DNA of 64,000 bases from Paenibacillus xylanexedens (GCF_001908275.1 NZ_CP018620.1:5952001-6016000), one strand, 5' to 3'. Shown: positions 7,886 through 17,496, counted from the stretch's first letter. Translations and numbers: made by a program. Notes: generated from the letters alone by a model not told the origin.

Positions 7886-9565
7886 ATGGATCTGCAACAG
7901 TTATTGACTATCCCCATTCTCTCCAAAGCAAAGGTTATTGCCGGACATCGTGGCCTTGATCGCTTGGTGCAATCGATTAATATTATGGACGCACCAGATA
8001 TTGTCCAATTCCTGAAGTCGGGAGATATGCTGCTGACCAACGGTTATATCCTGAAAGACCGCCCTGATGCTCATCTTGGATTCATTACAGACATGCATGA
8101 AATTGGTTGTGCAGCGCTTGCGGTCAAGACACAGCGTTTCTCTCTTGAATTATCTCCGCAACTGCTTGAAACGGCCGACAAGCTGGGCTTCCCAATCATC
8201 GAACTATCCGAGATAGACAATACACTTGGTGAAATATTTCAACATTCGATCAGTGCCATCCTTCAGAACAAAACCCATGAGCTACACTACGCCTTATCTA
8301 TTCACAAGCAATTTTCCACGATGGTGATGCAGGGAAAAGGCATACCATCCATCGTAGATACGTTGTCTCAGTTGCTATCCTCACCTGTACTTCTACTTGG
8401 TTCGAAGAAACAGATTACGGCAAGCTCCCACTATGCACAACAGATGGATCACCAGTCTCTCGCCGCGCCCTTACTGACTTTTATAGATGAGCACCCTTCC
8501 TTCCACACCGCAATCTCGATCTGCCTGCTTACTGCTGATAAATATCGACACGCTGAGCTTCATCCCATCTTCACGGATCGGCACGAGGGTTATTTGATCG
8601 CACTATACGACAGTTCCACAAGCTCTAAGCTCTCCACTCTGGCACTGGAGCAAGCCGTTAATGTGATCGGTCTCGAGTTAACCAAGAAGCAAGCCGTCAA
8701 GGAGCGCTCCCGCCGTTACAAAAATGAATATTTCTCCGATCTCATTCAGGGTTTCATTCGTTCGGAACAAGAAGCGCTGCATCGCGGCAAGAAATATGGG
8801 CTGCAAGCCAAAGGAAGTTCCGTTCTGATCATCGCCAAAAAGGATGAATCCTTAGCGGGCATACCTAAGCAGAACTCTACTTCCTCCGGGGAAGAGCGGT
8901 TCATCTCGGAACGAGACGCTAATTACGAGTTGATTAAACAGGAATTCGCCAGATTGGATCTCTCCTTTGTCATGTTCACTAAGAACGACCAGTTCGGCAT
9001 ACTTGTCTTTTTGGCCGATTCGTCTTGGGACGAACACACCGTTGTTCAGCAGCTTGAGCGGATGGCGAACAATCTGTATTCGGAGTCGCAGCTCAGCCTA
9101 TCCTTCGGAATAGGTAATCCCTATACCAATGTATTGGATATTGGACTCTCCTATAATGAAGCAGTTAAGGCGCTCCAATTAGGCTATCAGATGCGAAAGA
9201 CCCGCTTCGCCCATTCCTATCAAACCATGGATATAAGCCGTCTGCTGCGCATGATTCCTCACGATGAGATGCTGCAGTTCCATCAAGAAACCTTTAAACC
9301 CTTCGAAGGCCGAGATCCAAACGAGCGCAACGAGCTTATGAAAACCTTGTCCTCCTTCTATGAGAATCATTGCCAGATCGTCGATACAGCGAAAGAGCTA
9401 TTCGTACATCGCAATACAGTGATCTACAGATTGGAGAAATGCGAGAAACTGACCGGCAGGAACATCAAGGACCCGATGGAAAGCCTGCGCTTCCGACTTG
9501 CCTTCGCACTTGAGTCCCTTCTGAATGTTAATCCAGCCCCTAGCGAAGCTAATCATACGTCTTAA
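7886..9565 (+). CDS. PucR-family transcriptional regulator
   Basis: A cytosolic activator with the PucR N-terminal ligand domain (starting MDLQQLLTIPILSKAKVIAG, with LLTNGYIL and GCAALAVK), a central GGDEF-like CdaR segment, and a C-terminal PucR helix-turn-helix (CQIVDTAKELFVHRNTVIYRLEK). Members control purine, allantoin, GABA or proline use in Bacillales. I prefer the ATG at 7886 over the ATG at 7865: the family opens with this methionine, GAGTGG lies before it, and the earlier start has no ribosome-binding site. The downstream same-strand operon (ABC importer, amidase, RidA) is its likely target. A terminator separates the two, so the operon has its own promoter. Confidence 0.9.
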   Translation: MDLQQLLTIPILSKAKVIAGHRGLDRLVQSINIMDAPDIVQFLKSGDMLLTNGYILKDRPDAHLGFITDMHEIGCAALAVKTQRFSLELSPQLLETADKLGFPIIELSEIDNTLGEIFQHSISAILQNKTHELHYALSIHKQFSTMVMQGKGIPSIVDTLSQLLSSPVLLLGSKKQITASSHYAQQMDHQSLAAPLLTFIDEHPSFHTAISICLLTADKYRHAELHPIFTDRHEGYLIALYDSSTSSKLSTLALEQAVNVIGLELTKKQAVKERSRRYKNEYFSDLIQGFIRSEQEALHRGKKYGLQAKGSSVLIIAKKDESLAGIPKQNSTSSGEERFISERDANYELIKQEFARLDLSFVMFTKNDQFGILVFLADSSWDEHTVVQQLERMANNLYSESQLSLSFGIGNPYTNVLDIGLSYNEAVKALQLGYQMRKTRFAHSYQTMDISRLLRMIPHDEMLQFHQETFKPFEGRDPNERNELMKTLSSFYENHCQIVDTAKELFVHRNTVIYRLEKCEKLTGRNIKDPMESLRFRLAFALESLLNVNPAPSEANHTS

Positions 9566-9568
9566 ACC

Positions 9569-9609
9569 GAGAACGTGTCATGTATAATGACACGTTCTTT
9601 TTTTTTCTT
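9569..9609 (+). terminator. Rho-independent terminator after pucR-like gene
   Basis: GAACGTGTCA, a short TGTATAA loop and TGACACGTTC are followed by a run of more than ten T with one C. It isolates the regulator from the operon behind it. Confidence 0.92.
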
Positions 9610-9794
9610 TTCCAGCCCAAACTCATTTGTGCATTTTAACTGATTTAATTCTATTTTTATGTTCAGAGTAACTAATGACAATTATGCAAACAGTCTATAT
9701 GATTAGGAATATATTCATTAATGTCATGTTAATTAACATCAAATCACATCAAGAAACGAAAAAACATCAGGCTGTAGGAAAGGGGCTACCTATC

Positions 9795-10571
9795 ATGGCT
9801 ATACAGATACAAGGCGTATCCAAATCATTTGTCAGTGCAACCGGAGAAGATATTCAGGTCCTGGCTGAGGTTTCGATGCAAATCAAGAAACAGGAATTCT
9901 TCAGTATCGTGGGACCGAGCGGTTGTGGCAAAAGTACGATTTTCAATATTATCGCAGGTCTGCTTAAGCCAACAAATGGCAAGGTTATCGTCTGTGGCGA
10001 AGAGATCGATCAGACCACCGGACATGTCGGTTATATGATGCAGAAGGACCTGTTACTTCCTTGGAGAAGCATCCTGGACAATGTCACGTTAGGCTTGGAA
10101 GTGAAGGGCATGTCCAAAAAGGATCGCGGCGATATTGCCATGGATTATCTGGATCGCTATGGCCTGGCCTCATTCGCAGAAGCCTATCCCTCCACACTAT
10201 CAGGTGGTATGCGCCAACGTGTAGCCCTCATTCGTACCCTCGTTACCCAGCCCGATATTATATTACTGGATGAACCCTTCTCCGCACTTGATTATCAGAC
10301 CAGACTCATTCTGGAAGATGAGATCTTGTCTATCCTGAAATCCGAGGGCAAGACAGGCGTCCTGATCACGCATGACATTGAGGAAGCCATCGCCATCTCC
10401 GACCGCATTGCCGTTATGAGCAAAAGACCAACAACCGTGAAGCAGGTGTATAACATTGGTCTCGCCTCGCAATATGGCTCAGCACTGAAAGCCCGCTCCG
10501 ACCTGAAGTTCAAGCAGTATTTTGAATCAATCTGGTCAGAGCTTGATATCCAAATGGGGAGGATCAGCTAA
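9795..10571 (+). CDS. ABC transporter ATPase, SsuB/TauB type
   Basis: The energy-coupling subunit of an ABC importer, 258 residues. Visible motifs are Walker A (GPSGCGKST), the Q-loop (YMMQKDLLLPW), the signature LSGGMRQRVAL, Walker B (DIILLDEPFSALD) and the H-loop (VLITHDIEEA). The KDLLLPWRS wording after the Q-loop is typical of the nitrate/sulfonate/taurine and thiamine-precursor importers. The ATG at 9795 is used: AAAGGGG lies ahead of it and MAIQIQGVSKSF is the normal start. The frame is open from 9675, but that extra 40 residues is not family-like. Its stop overlaps the permease start (TAATG). Confidence 0.93.
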   Translation: MAIQIQGVSKSFVSATGEDIQVLAEVSMQIKKQEFFSIVGPSGCGKSTIFNIIAGLLKPTNGKVIVCGEEIDQTTGHVGYMMQKDLLLPWRSILDNVTLGLEVKGMSKKDRGDIAMDYLDRYGLASFAEAYPSTLSGGMRQRVALIRTLVTQPDIILLDEPFSALDYQTRLILEDEILSILKSEGKTGVLITHDIEEAIAISDRIAVMSKRPTTVKQVYNIGLASQYGSALKARSDLKFKQYFESIWSELDIQMGRIS

Positions 10572-11443
10572 TGAAGATCACATCACCTGAAGTTACCCTT
10601 GCCGGAAAGCCTGCTGGAGTTACGAAGAGCAAGAGCAAACGCAGACAGTCCACCTTCTCCAAAGAATGGCTGATGACGATGCTGTGGCGGTTCATTATTG
10701 TAGCGGTCATCCTGGTGATCTGGGAATCCGCCGTTCGTCTGAAACTTGTTAACGGATTCCTCATGGGATCACCAAGCGCCATTCTTGATGCCGCCATCAC
10801 GATGGCCAGCTCAGGGCAACTGCTTACAGACGCGTTTGCAACGGTGAATGCCACCGTTATCGGATTCGTAGCCGGAAGCTTAATCGGCTCATTGGCAGGA
10901 CTACTCATGTGGTATTCCAAGTCCGTTGCCCGTGTGCTCGATCCATTCATTGTAGCGATGAACGGTATTCCGAAGATCGCACTTGCTCCCATGATTATCA
11001 TCTGGTTTGGTTCAGGCATCTTCTCCAAGATTGCTCTGGCCTCCGTAGCAACATTTATCGTAGCGCTATTATCCGCCTACCAAGCGACTCATCAAATCGA
11101 CGAATCCCAGATTAATCTGATGAAATCCTTCGGTGCAAAGAAATCACAAATTTTCCGCAAAATTATCGTTCCTTCCTCTCTGCCATGGATCATCTCAGCC
11201 TTCCGTATCAATATCGGTTTGGCATTGGTGTCTGTTGTAGGTGGAGAATTCATCTCTTCAGATAAAGGACTTGGACATATGGTATTCGTCGAAGGTAACC
11301 TGTTCAACCTTCCGGCCGTATGGGTCGGCGTGTTCATGCTTATGCTGGTCGCCATGCTCCTCTACACCTGTGTCGGTTATATTGAATCCCGTCTCCTTCC
11401 ATGGAATGACAACAAGAACAGCAGCAAATCCACATCTGTATAG
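10571..11443 (+). CDS. ABC transporter permease, SsuC/TauC type
   Basis: A membrane subunit of 290 residues with about six spans: the first in LWRFIIVAVILVIWESAV and later ones in ATVIGFVAGSLIGSLAGLL and VGVFMLMLVAMLLYT. The cytoplasmic coupling loop QINLMKSFGAKKSQIFRKIIVP corresponds to the EAA motif. The ALAPMIIIWFGSG segment is characteristic of the BPD_transp_1 permeases of sulfonate/taurine/nitrate importers. The ATG overlaps the stop of the ATPase gene by one base, so the two are translationally coupled. The substrate is unknown; the amidase context suggests an amide or carbamoyl compound rather than a sulfonate. Confidence 0.92.
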   Translation: MKITSPEVTLAGKPAGVTKSKSKRRQSTFSKEWLMTMLWRFIIVAVILVIWESAVRLKLVNGFLMGSPSAILDAAITMASSGQLLTDAFATVNATVIGFVAGSLIGSLAGLLMWYSKSVARVLDPFIVAMNGIPKIALAPMIIIWFGSGIFSKIALASVATFIVALLSAYQATHQIDESQINLMKSFGAKKSQIFRKIIVPSSLPWIISAFRINIGLALVSVVGGEFISSDKGLGHMVFVEGNLFNLPAVWVGVFMLMLVAMLLYTCVGYIESRLLPWNDNKNSSKSTSV

Positions 11444-11477
11444 CTGACCTACAACCATTAAAGGGGACTGATGACTA

Positions 11478-12509
11478 ATGCGTACATTCAAAAAGATAGC
11501 TTTTCTAGCAACGATGACGGTTATATTGACTACACTGCTCAGTGCATGCGGAAGCAATGCCACAACACCCGCGAGTGGTGCAGGTGCATCTAATAGCGGA
11601 GGGCAAGCAAATACGCAGGTAGACAAAATTATGGTGTCCGAGGTGTATCACAACCTGCTCTACCTTCCGCTGTATGTAGCGAATAACCAAGGATTCCTAG
11701 AGGAGAATCGCATTGAGCTATCTTCCATTCGTGCTGCCGGAAGTGGCCCAACAGCATTGTCTTCGGTGATCTCAGGCGAGTCTGCGTTCTCCTTCCACGG
11801 TCCTGAGCATGTCGCATTTGCTAATGCAAAGGGCGGAGATGCTCGCTCACTGGTCCTTCTATCCGGCAGTGCTCCAGTATGGGCAGTTGCGCGAGAAGGA
11901 GTAACCGTGAACTCGACAGCGGATTTCAAAGGCAAAACCATCGTGGTGGGCTTGGCACCTACAAGCTCGAACAGCTTACTGCGGAAACTATTCGCTGACA
12001 ACAACATTGATATTGACAAGGATGTGACGATTACTGAGGTTCAGAATGGCTCCGAGCTTGGTGCTGTATTAGCCGGCAAAGCCGATATTGCTATCGTTTA
12101 CGAACCTCAGCTGGATCAAGGCATTGCAGAAGGACTGCATATTGTCCATGATTTTACGAAGGATTACCCTGACTTTGCCTTTGCAACGATGAATACAACC
12201 GCAAGCTTCATTGAAAAGAATCCTGATCTCACCCAGCGCTTTGTCACCTCTATTGAGCAAGCCCTGGACTACATTCAATCGAATCCTGAAGGCGCAAAAG
12301 CAGTTGCCGTGAAGGAATTCCCGAATCTGGACAAAAACGTCGTGGAGCAAGCGGTACAACGCATGATCGACAGCAAGGTTTATCCTGCGGAGGGACTCAT
12401 CAATGAATCAGCATTCGAGACCGCAATCGATATGCAGCGCTTCATCGGCAATCTGAAGGAAGACCTCGCTTACGAGGAGATTATCGATTCAAGCTTCACC
12501 ACCAAATAG
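11478..12509 (+). CDS. ABC substrate-binding lipoprotein, NMT1/SsuA-like
   Basis: The extracellular receptor of the importer, 343 residues. The signal peptide ends in lipobox LSAC (Cys24), with a Ser/Gly/Ala linker after it. The body follows the NMT1/THI5-like pattern: VYHNLLYLPLYVANNQGF, an AAGSGPTALSSVISGE stretch, FKGKTIVVGLAPTSSNSLLRKL, and ADIAIVYEPQ. This family binds sulfonates, nitrate, pyrimidine precursors or riboflavin-like ligands, so the fold does not fix the substrate. It lies 34 bases after the permease with GGGG before the start and is clearly part of the operon. Confidence 0.92.
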   Translation: MRTFKKIAFLATMTVILTTLLSACGSNATTPASGAGASNSGGQANTQVDKIMVSEVYHNLLYLPLYVANNQGFLEENRIELSSIRAAGSGPTALSSVISGESAFSFHGPEHVAFANAKGGDARSLVLLSGSAPVWAVAREGVTVNSTADFKGKTIVVGLAPTSSNSLLRKLFADNNIDIDKDVTITEVQNGSELGAVLAGKADIAIVYEPQLDQGIAEGLHIVHDFTKDYPDFAFATMNTTASFIEKNPDLTQRFVTSIEQALDYIQSNPEGAKAVAVKEFPNLDKNVVEQAVQRMIDSKVYPAEGLINESAFETAIDMQRFIGNLKEDLAYEEIIDSSFTTK

Positions 12510-12520
12510 AGAGAGAAAGG

Positions 12521-12706
12521 GTGATTACTCTGAACCAGGACGACTATCTCACACACCGCCGTACAGAAAGCGCCAAATATGCGGACGGAGTTATTACAAG
12601 CGAGGAGCTTGCCCTATTTACAACAGACTTGGAGCTGATTCGAAACTTCAAGTTGCCAGAAGAAGTAGGGCCCAATCCCCCGCATAGGAGAGTGCCTCTG
12701 CGATGA
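12521..12706 (+). CDS. Small GatC/AtzG-like subunit of the following amidase
   Basis: A 61-residue protein with a GTG start directly after GAGAGAAAGG. Its second half (GVITSEELALFTTDLELI, then FKLPEEVGPNPPHR) follows the pattern of AtzG/DUF4089 proteins: an N-terminal helical hairpin, then an extended tail with LP..(V/I)EP.P..R. AtzG is a GatC-like small subunit that clamps and stabilises the amidase AtzE. Here the stop overlaps the amidase start as ATGA, as expected for a two-subunit enzyme. I see no catalytic residues. Assignment rests on the tail pattern, length and position, so it is moderate. The alternative is a spurious frame, which the perfect ATGA coupling argues against. Confidence 0.6.
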   Translation: MITLNQDDYLTHRRTESAKYADGVITSEELALFTTDLELIRNFKLPEEVGPNPPHRRVPLR

Positions 12707-14088
12707 TTACCAAACCACTGAACGAGCTGACGATTGCTGAAGCCGCAACACTGATAAAAAATAAGTTGATATCTCCTGTCGAGCTTACAAAATCCTATTT
12801 GAATCGCATTGAGAAAGTAGAACCTGCTGTGCAAGCCTTCGTTACGGTCACCGCCGAACAGGCTTTGCAGGCCGCGAGAGAGTCTGAACAAAAACTGATG
12901 AATGGCGAATATCTCGGTCCTCTGCATGGCATTCCCTATGGAGCCAAAGACATTATCCATACCGCCGGCATACGCACCTCGGCCGGATCAAGTACCTTTC
13001 CTGATTTCGTACCCGGAACGAATGCAACTGTGATTAATAAGTTGCAAGCTGCAGGCGCTATCCTGCTCGGCAAGACAACAACGACGGAATACGCCTTCCA
13101 AGGAGGAGAACCACCAACCCGCAACCCGTGGAATCTAGAACATACCCCGGGCGGTTCCAGTTCAGGCTCCGCCGCTGCTGTAGCGGCCGGCATGGCCTCC
13201 TTCACACTCGGAACGCAGACCTTTGGATCTCTGCTTAGACCCGCAGCATACAACGGATTAACCTGTATGAAACCCACTTACGGCAGGGTTAGCCGTAACG
13301 GTGTCATCACAGCCAGTTGGAGCCTGGATCATATTGGCGCCTTCACTCGATCCGCACAAGATAACGCAATCGTTCTGGAAGCGATGGCCGGGCAAGATGA
13401 GCTGGACTCCTTCACGCTTCCTTATGGCAAGCCAGACTTAACAAGTGCTCTTGAGCATCCTATTTCAGGAATGGTGATCGGTCTGCCGAGCAGCTTCTTC
13501 CAGACTGATGAACCGGCGATCTTGTTAGCGGTGGAGTCGGCAATCGCTGCACTTGAAAAGCTGGGCATGCAATGGAAGAAAGTTAACTTGCCTTCTTATA
13601 TGGAAGAGACCATTGCTGCTCATCGTACGGTAATGCGGGCAGAAGCTGCCGCCTTCCATCAGGAACGCTTCGCGGAAGCCTCTGATCGTTACGGCCACAC
13701 GATGCGGGAGCAGCTCGAACTCGGTTACCAGACGAGTGCCGTCGATTATTTGCAGGCACAGCGCATCCGAACGATATTCCGGAGCGAGATGATGATGTTG
13801 TTCGATGAAGTGGATGTGTTATTGACTCCATCAACACCGTATGTGGCCCCATATGGCTACAAGACGGGCAGCCCGATTTTCAACGGACCGTTCACCAATA
13901 CTGGTCTACCGTCCATCACCGTTCCCATCGGGTTTGATACCACCTCAGGGAAGCCATTGCCTATCGGCATGCAGCTTGCCGGTCCACTCATGAGAGAAGA
14001 CCGCTTGTTGTCCATCGCTCATCATTATCAGCAGGCTACGAGCTGGCATCAGTTAACACCATATACACATTCATTAGGAAAGGAATGA
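12703..14088 (+). CDS. Amidase (amidase signature family, AtzE/GatA-like)
   Basis: A cytosolic amide hydrolase of 461 residues using the Ser-cisSer-Lys triad. The lysine is in GIPYGAKDIIHTAG (about residue 82), the cis-serine in GGSSSGSAAAVAAG (about 150-163), and the nucleophile in GTQTFGSLLRPAA (about 175). The GTQTxGS...RPAA wording is that of the AtzE/biuret-type branch rather than GatA itself. The C-terminal part (LPSITVPIG, LPIGMQLAG) is normal. It overlaps a GatC-like small frame upstream and a RidA gene downstream, both by ATGA. With the ABC importer and PucR regulator, this suggests uptake and hydrolysis of an amide, carbamate or ureido nitrogen source. The exact substrate is unknown. 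Confidence 0.9.
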   Translation: MITKPLNELTIAEAATLIKNKLISPVELTKSYLNRIEKVEPAVQAFVTVTAEQALQAARESEQKLMNGEYLGPLHGIPYGAKDIIHTAGIRTSAGSSTFPDFVPGTNATVINKLQAAGAILLGKTTTTEYAFQGGEPPTRNPWNLEHTPGGSSSGSAAAVAAGMASFTLGTQTFGSLLRPAAYNGLTCMKPTYGRVSRNGVITASWSLDHIGAFTRSAQDNAIVLEAMAGQDELDSFTLPYGKPDLTSALEHPISGMVIGLPSSFFQTDEPAILLAVESAIAALEKLGMQWKKVNLPSYMEETIAAHRTVMRAEAAAFHQERFAEASDRYGHTMREQLELGYQTSAVDYLQAQRIRTIFRSEMMMLFDEVDVLLTPSTPYVAPYGYKTGSPIFNGPFTNTGLPSITVPIGFDTTSGKPLPIGMQLAGPLMREDRLLSIAHHYQQATSWHQLTPYTHSLGKE

Positions 14089-14483
14089 CAGCTACGATGT
14101 CTACCATCATACATGCAAGTGCAGCACCCAAGTTCCCGCTTCCTTTCTCCCATGCTGTCCGTGCAGGAGATTTAGTCTACGTCGCAGGTCAAGTAGGTGT
14201 CGATCCACAGACGCTTGAGCCCATCGGCGGCATTAAGGAGCAGACGGAGCAGTGCATTCGTAATATTGAGGTGATCCTGCAAGAAGCCGGACTTACACTC
14301 GATCATATTGTGAAGGTAACCACTCATCTGGCCAGAGTCGAGGATCAGCCCGAATACAACGAAGTATATGCGCAGATGATTAAGCAGCCCTATCCTGCCC
14401 GTATTACCGTATTCAGCGGGTTAGGCCCTTATTTAATTGAAATGGAAGTGCTGGCGTATGCGCCTTCCATTCGAGGAGAGTAA
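14085..14483 (+). CDS. RidA/YjgF-family imine deaminase
   Basis: A small trimeric enzyme of the RidA family that hydrolyses reactive enamine/imine intermediates or related aminoacrylate adducts. The typical segments are present: FSHAVRAGDLVYVAGQVG, QTEQCIRNIEVILQEAGL, VKVTTHLARVEDQPEYNEVY and YPARITVFSGLGP, though the canonical substrate-binding Arg in PxRxxV is retained only as PARITV. It starts within the amidase stop (ATGA overlap). An ATG at 14097 is 12 bases after AAAGGA and is an equally possible start. The operon position suggests it processes the product of the amidase, as RidA-like proteins do in pyrimidine and ureide breakdown. Confidence 0.9.
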   Translation: MTATMSTIIHASAAPKFPLPFSHAVRAGDLVYVAGQVGVDPQTLEPIGGIKEQTEQCIRNIEVILQEAGLTLDHIVKVTTHLARVEDQPEYNEVYAQMIKQPYPARITVFSGLGPYLIEMEVLAYAPSIRGE

Positions 14484-14492
14484 CACATCACC

Positions 14493-14534
14493 AAAGAGCA
14501 CCTGTAGCCATAGATGGGTACAAGTGCTCTTTTT
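14493..14534 (+). terminator. Terminator of the ABC-amidase-RidA operon
   Basis: AAAGAGCAC and GTGCTCTTT form the stem, with an inner loop around CCATAGATGGG, followed by T. It sits ten bases after the RidA stop. Confidence 0.88.
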
Positions 14535-14539
14535 GTTCT

Positions 14540-14576
14540 AGAAACCCGGTTCTCTTTGGAGAAACGGGTTTCTTTT
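14540..14576. terminator. Second, bidirectional terminator hairpin
   Basis: AGAAACCCG and CGGGTTTCT pair around a loop that itself contains TTCTC/GAGAA. T follows on the + strand. It lies between the convergent RidA operon and chemoreceptor gene, and may serve both. Confidence 0.75.
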
Positions 14577-14583
14577 CGTATTC

Positions 14584-16641
14584 CTATTTTGTTTTAAAGC
14601 GAGATGCTTCTTGGGCAAGTTGTTTGGTCAGTTCATCGATTCTCTGCACCATATCTGTCAAATGTTCCGTCATGCCGGACTGCTCCTGCATTGTTGCTGT
14701 GACTTCCTCAACAGAAGCCGACACCTCTTCACCGGAAGCGGACAAGTTCTGTGCAGCTCCAATGACGTCATCCTTATCACGTTCAATGGATTCGATCTCC
14801 GTGGCAATAGCCTGAACCTGGCTCATCATCTCATTCATATTCTCGGTGACAAAATTGAATGTCTCCTTCGTCTGGCTAACACTGCTCTTATGCTGTTCCG
14901 CAATCGCTTCAATAGCCTGAACACTCCGGTTATTCTGCTCCACATGTTCAATGGTCTGCATCACAATTCGGTTGATATCCTCCGATTGAGCTGTCGTCTG
15001 CTCTGCCAGCTTGCGGATCTCGGAAGCAACGACTGCGAAGCCACGTCCCTGATCACCAGCTCTCGCTGCCTCGATCGAAGCGTTCAATGCCAGTAACTTC
15101 GTCTGATTTGCGATTTCAGCAATCGTACCCGTGATCTGGTGAATGCCGGAGGAACTCTCGGCGAGTTGCACTGTAGTTTTGGAGATGTTACCAACTTCAA
15201 TCTCGTTCCGCCCGTTCACAGCAATAAGCGCATCAATAACTGCATGATTATTTTTGAATGCATCCGTAATTTCATCTGCCTTGAACTTCACTGCCTGCGA
15301 CATTCCATTCACGTTTGCAATCTTGTTACCAACATTCATGAATTTGTCCACAATGGCTTCTGTATCGTTCGCCTGGGACTCCATCGCTCGTGAAATCTCA
15401 AATGCTGTTGTCGTTGTTTCGGCAATCGTGGTCGAAGTTTGCTGAGTGGACTGTTCCAGCTCGGATGTACTAGTTTTCAGGATGCCGATGGAATGGTTCA
15501 TGCTGGAGATCAGCTGTTTATTGCCTGCTGCCATGGTATTGAAGCTGTCCACCAATTGTTTGAATTCTCCGCTATATTTACCTTGAGCCTGCACCGTCAG
15601 GTCGCCGCCCGCAAGCTGTCTGAACAACACAGTTAGTCTTGTAATTGGTCTGGTTACCAGCAAAGAGATCAGAATACCCGCTACGACGGAAACCGCAATA
15701 GCACTAAACAGAACAATATACATCTGTTTGGCCATCGCACGCAAAGGTTTCTGCACATCGCTCAGTTTATCTTCAACAACGACAGTCCAGTCCGATCTTG
15801 GGATTTTGGAGTAATACGCCACTTTCTCATCTGTGCTAATATCCCCTTGCTGTAGTTCAGCGCCAGGAGCAAGATCAATCAATGATTGGTATTCGCCGGA
15901 CTCCATCTTCTGGCCTGCCAACTTCTCATCCGCTGAATCGTAGATGACCATACCTACACGGTCCAGAATGATCACTTTTCCCTCATCATTAATATTGATA
16001 TTCTGTAGCTGATTGACGAAGAAAGAGGTAGAAGCAGTAGACGCGAGCACGCCCTGTACTTCTTGATTCTCATTGTAGATCGGCATGGCAAAGACGATTC
16101 CCAGCGTCCCCAGAGATTCGGAAATCACACCTTCGCTGATGACACTCTGTCCTTGCAGCGCCTGTTGGAAATACGTACGACTGGCGCGTTCTCCCCCGAC
16201 CACTTCAGGATTGTTTGCTGCAACAACGACGCCTTTTCGGTCCAGCAAAATAAGAACGCTGTTGCCCTCCATTCCTGTCAGGCTGTCTGCCAATATCCCA
16301 TTGGCCTTGTCCAGCAATTCACTATTTTCAGAAAAAAATAACTCATCACTCTGTCCTGCCGTATGTCGAATCTCCAGCAAATCACGGAATGTGCGATGTG
16401 TCGTAATCAGAAACGTAGACTGCTCCTCCAGATTCAGTGAGGTAAACAGCCCCGCACCAATCCGGTCAGAGGTTGCTTTAATCTCATCTTTGCTTTTGTC
16501 GAGTGTGATAACAGCCGCTACAGTATAGGATACTACCGCAGTTACCGCCAGTACGATACACACCAGCAGACTGATCATAAGTGGCAGTTTGACTCTGAAC
16601 GACATGTTGCGCATGCGTTCTCTTGCCTTGCTAAATACCAT
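14584..16641 (-). CDS. Methyl-accepting chemotaxis protein
   Basis: A membrane chemoreceptor of about 685 residues. Order: a membrane span near residues 15-38 ([19 protein letters not shown]), an extracellular double-Cache sensing domain (with [12 protein letters not shown] and [13 protein letters not shown]), a second span ([19 protein letters not shown]), a HAMP domain ([18 protein letters not shown]), and the long signalling coiled coil with the conserved hairpin tip [20 protein letters not shown]. It passes ligand signals to CheA/CheW. I prefer ATG 16641 because GGATGG lies 11 bases ahead; ATG 16656 is also in frame. The upstream side holds no chemotaxis genes, so it is an orphan receptor. 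Ligand unknown. Confidence 0.93.
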   Translation of the reverse strand: MVFSKARERMRNMSFRVKLPLMISLLVCIVLAVTAVVSYTVAAVITLDKSKDEIKATSDRIGAGLFTSLNLEEQSTFLITTHRTFRDLLEIRHTAGQSDELFFSENSELLDKANGILADSLTGMEGNSVLILLDRKGVVVAANNPEVVGGERASRTYFQQALQGQSVISEGVISESLGTLGIVFAMPIYNENQEVQGVLASTASTSFFVNQLQNININDEGKVIILDRVGMVIYDSADEKLAGQKMESGEYQSLIDLAPGAELQQGDISTDEKVAYYSKIPRSDWTVVVEDKLSDVQKPLRAMAKQMYIVLFSAIAVSVVAGILISLLVTRPITRLTVLFRQLAGGDLTVQAQGKYSGEFKQLVDSFNTMAAGNKQLISSMNHSIGILKTSTSELEQSTQQTSTTIAETTTTAFEISRAMESQANDTEAIVDKFMNVGNKIANVNGMSQAVKFKADEITDAFKNNHAVIDALIAVNGRNEIEVGNISKTTVQLAESSSGIHQITGTIAEIANQTKLLALNASIEAARAGDQGRGFAVVASEIRKLAEQTTAQSEDINRIVMQTIEHVEQNNRSVQAIEAIAEQHKSSVSQTKETFNFVTENMNEMMSQVQAIATEIESIERDKDDVIGAAQNLSASGEEVSASVEEVTATMQEQSGMTEHLTDMVQRIDELTKQLAQEASRFKTK

Positions 16642-16916
16642 GATTACATTCACCATCCATTTTCATTTTCGTCATTATGAAGTCCAAATTCTATGTATCT
16701 ACTTTATATCGGTCGATATCAAATAATCTGTAAGCTGTTTCCCCAGTTATTCTAGGTCAAAGGCCACTGCAAACGATTGGAAAATGAAGACTTTGGGTTA
16801 ATACAAAATATGACATCAACATCGTATAATATATGAAATACATATCGTGCAGGAAAGGGACAACGCATTGAATCCGAAAATGCCTACTTTATTAAATGTC
16901 GAATAGGAGAAGTGAT

Positions 16917-17342
16917 ATGGCAAAAACAGCATTACCTACGCTATTAAATGTCGTGCGCATTTTATTGAGTGTGAAACTGATCTACGTGATTGTGTCCTTC
17001 ATCGTGTTCCTCATTGGCTTCAACCAGAACATGGAGGCCTATCTGGGTTTCTTACGCAAAGGAGATGATCTGGCTTACGCCTCTGGCGTAATCTTAGCCA
17101 GAATGTTGTTTATCATCGGTCCCAGCCTGCTTGCTGTTATATTCATCACCAAAAGAAAGTTCAAGCTCACCGTGACGTTTCTGAGTCTGGCGCTATTCGT
17201 TGCCATTCCGAATGAGAGTAACCTGTTTACCCTGATTCATCTCTTCGCCCTGCTCATCGTGCTCTTGCATCGTCCAAGCAAGATGTATCTGCAACGAAAG
17301 GATACCCCTGTCAATGAAGCCGTAGTTGAACCGAAGGATTAA
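16917..17342 (+). CDS. Four-span membrane protein of unknown function
   Basis: A 141-residue protein, almost entirely membrane-spanning, with four probable helices: VVRILLSVKLIYVIVSFIVFL, ILARMLFIIGPSLLAVIFI, LTVTFLSLALFVAI and LIHLFALLIVLL, then a charged tail. I do not recognise a family. The ATG at 16917 has AGGAG eight bases ahead; an in-frame ATG at 16896 lies before that ribosome-binding site. Just upstream, a tiny frame (ATG 16880) encodes MPTLLNVE and so repeats the PTLLNV found near the start of this protein. It is transcribed alone and followed by a bidirectional terminator. Confidence 0.7.
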   Translation: MAKTALPTLLNVVRILLSVKLIYVIVSFIVFLIGFNQNMEAYLGFLRKGDDLAYASGVILARMLFIIGPSLLAVIFITKRKFKLTVTFLSLALFVAIPNESNLFTLIHLFALLIVLLHRPSKMYLQRKDTPVNEAVVEPKD

Positions 17343-17417
17343 TTCGAAAGGAGATCACATGACATTAAAGTCCAGAAAAAAAGGTAGAGCGCACAAGATA
17401 TGATGCCATAATAAAAA

Positions 17418-17457
17418 AACAAGGACGTTCCTTAGTATTAAAGGAAGGTCCTTGTTT
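17418..17457. terminator. Bidirectional terminator
   Basis: AACAAGGACGTTCCTT and AAGGAAGGTCCTTGTT flank a seven-base loop. A-rich sequence precedes it and T-rich follows. It sits between convergent genes. Confidence 0.9.
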
Positions 17458-17496
17458 AATGTGACTCACTATACAAAGTGATTGTGGGATTTACAA

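Noticed and set aside
14611..15096. 161-aa + frame inside the chemoreceptor gene
   Set aside because: Antisense to the conserved signalling coiled coil; no independent evidence.
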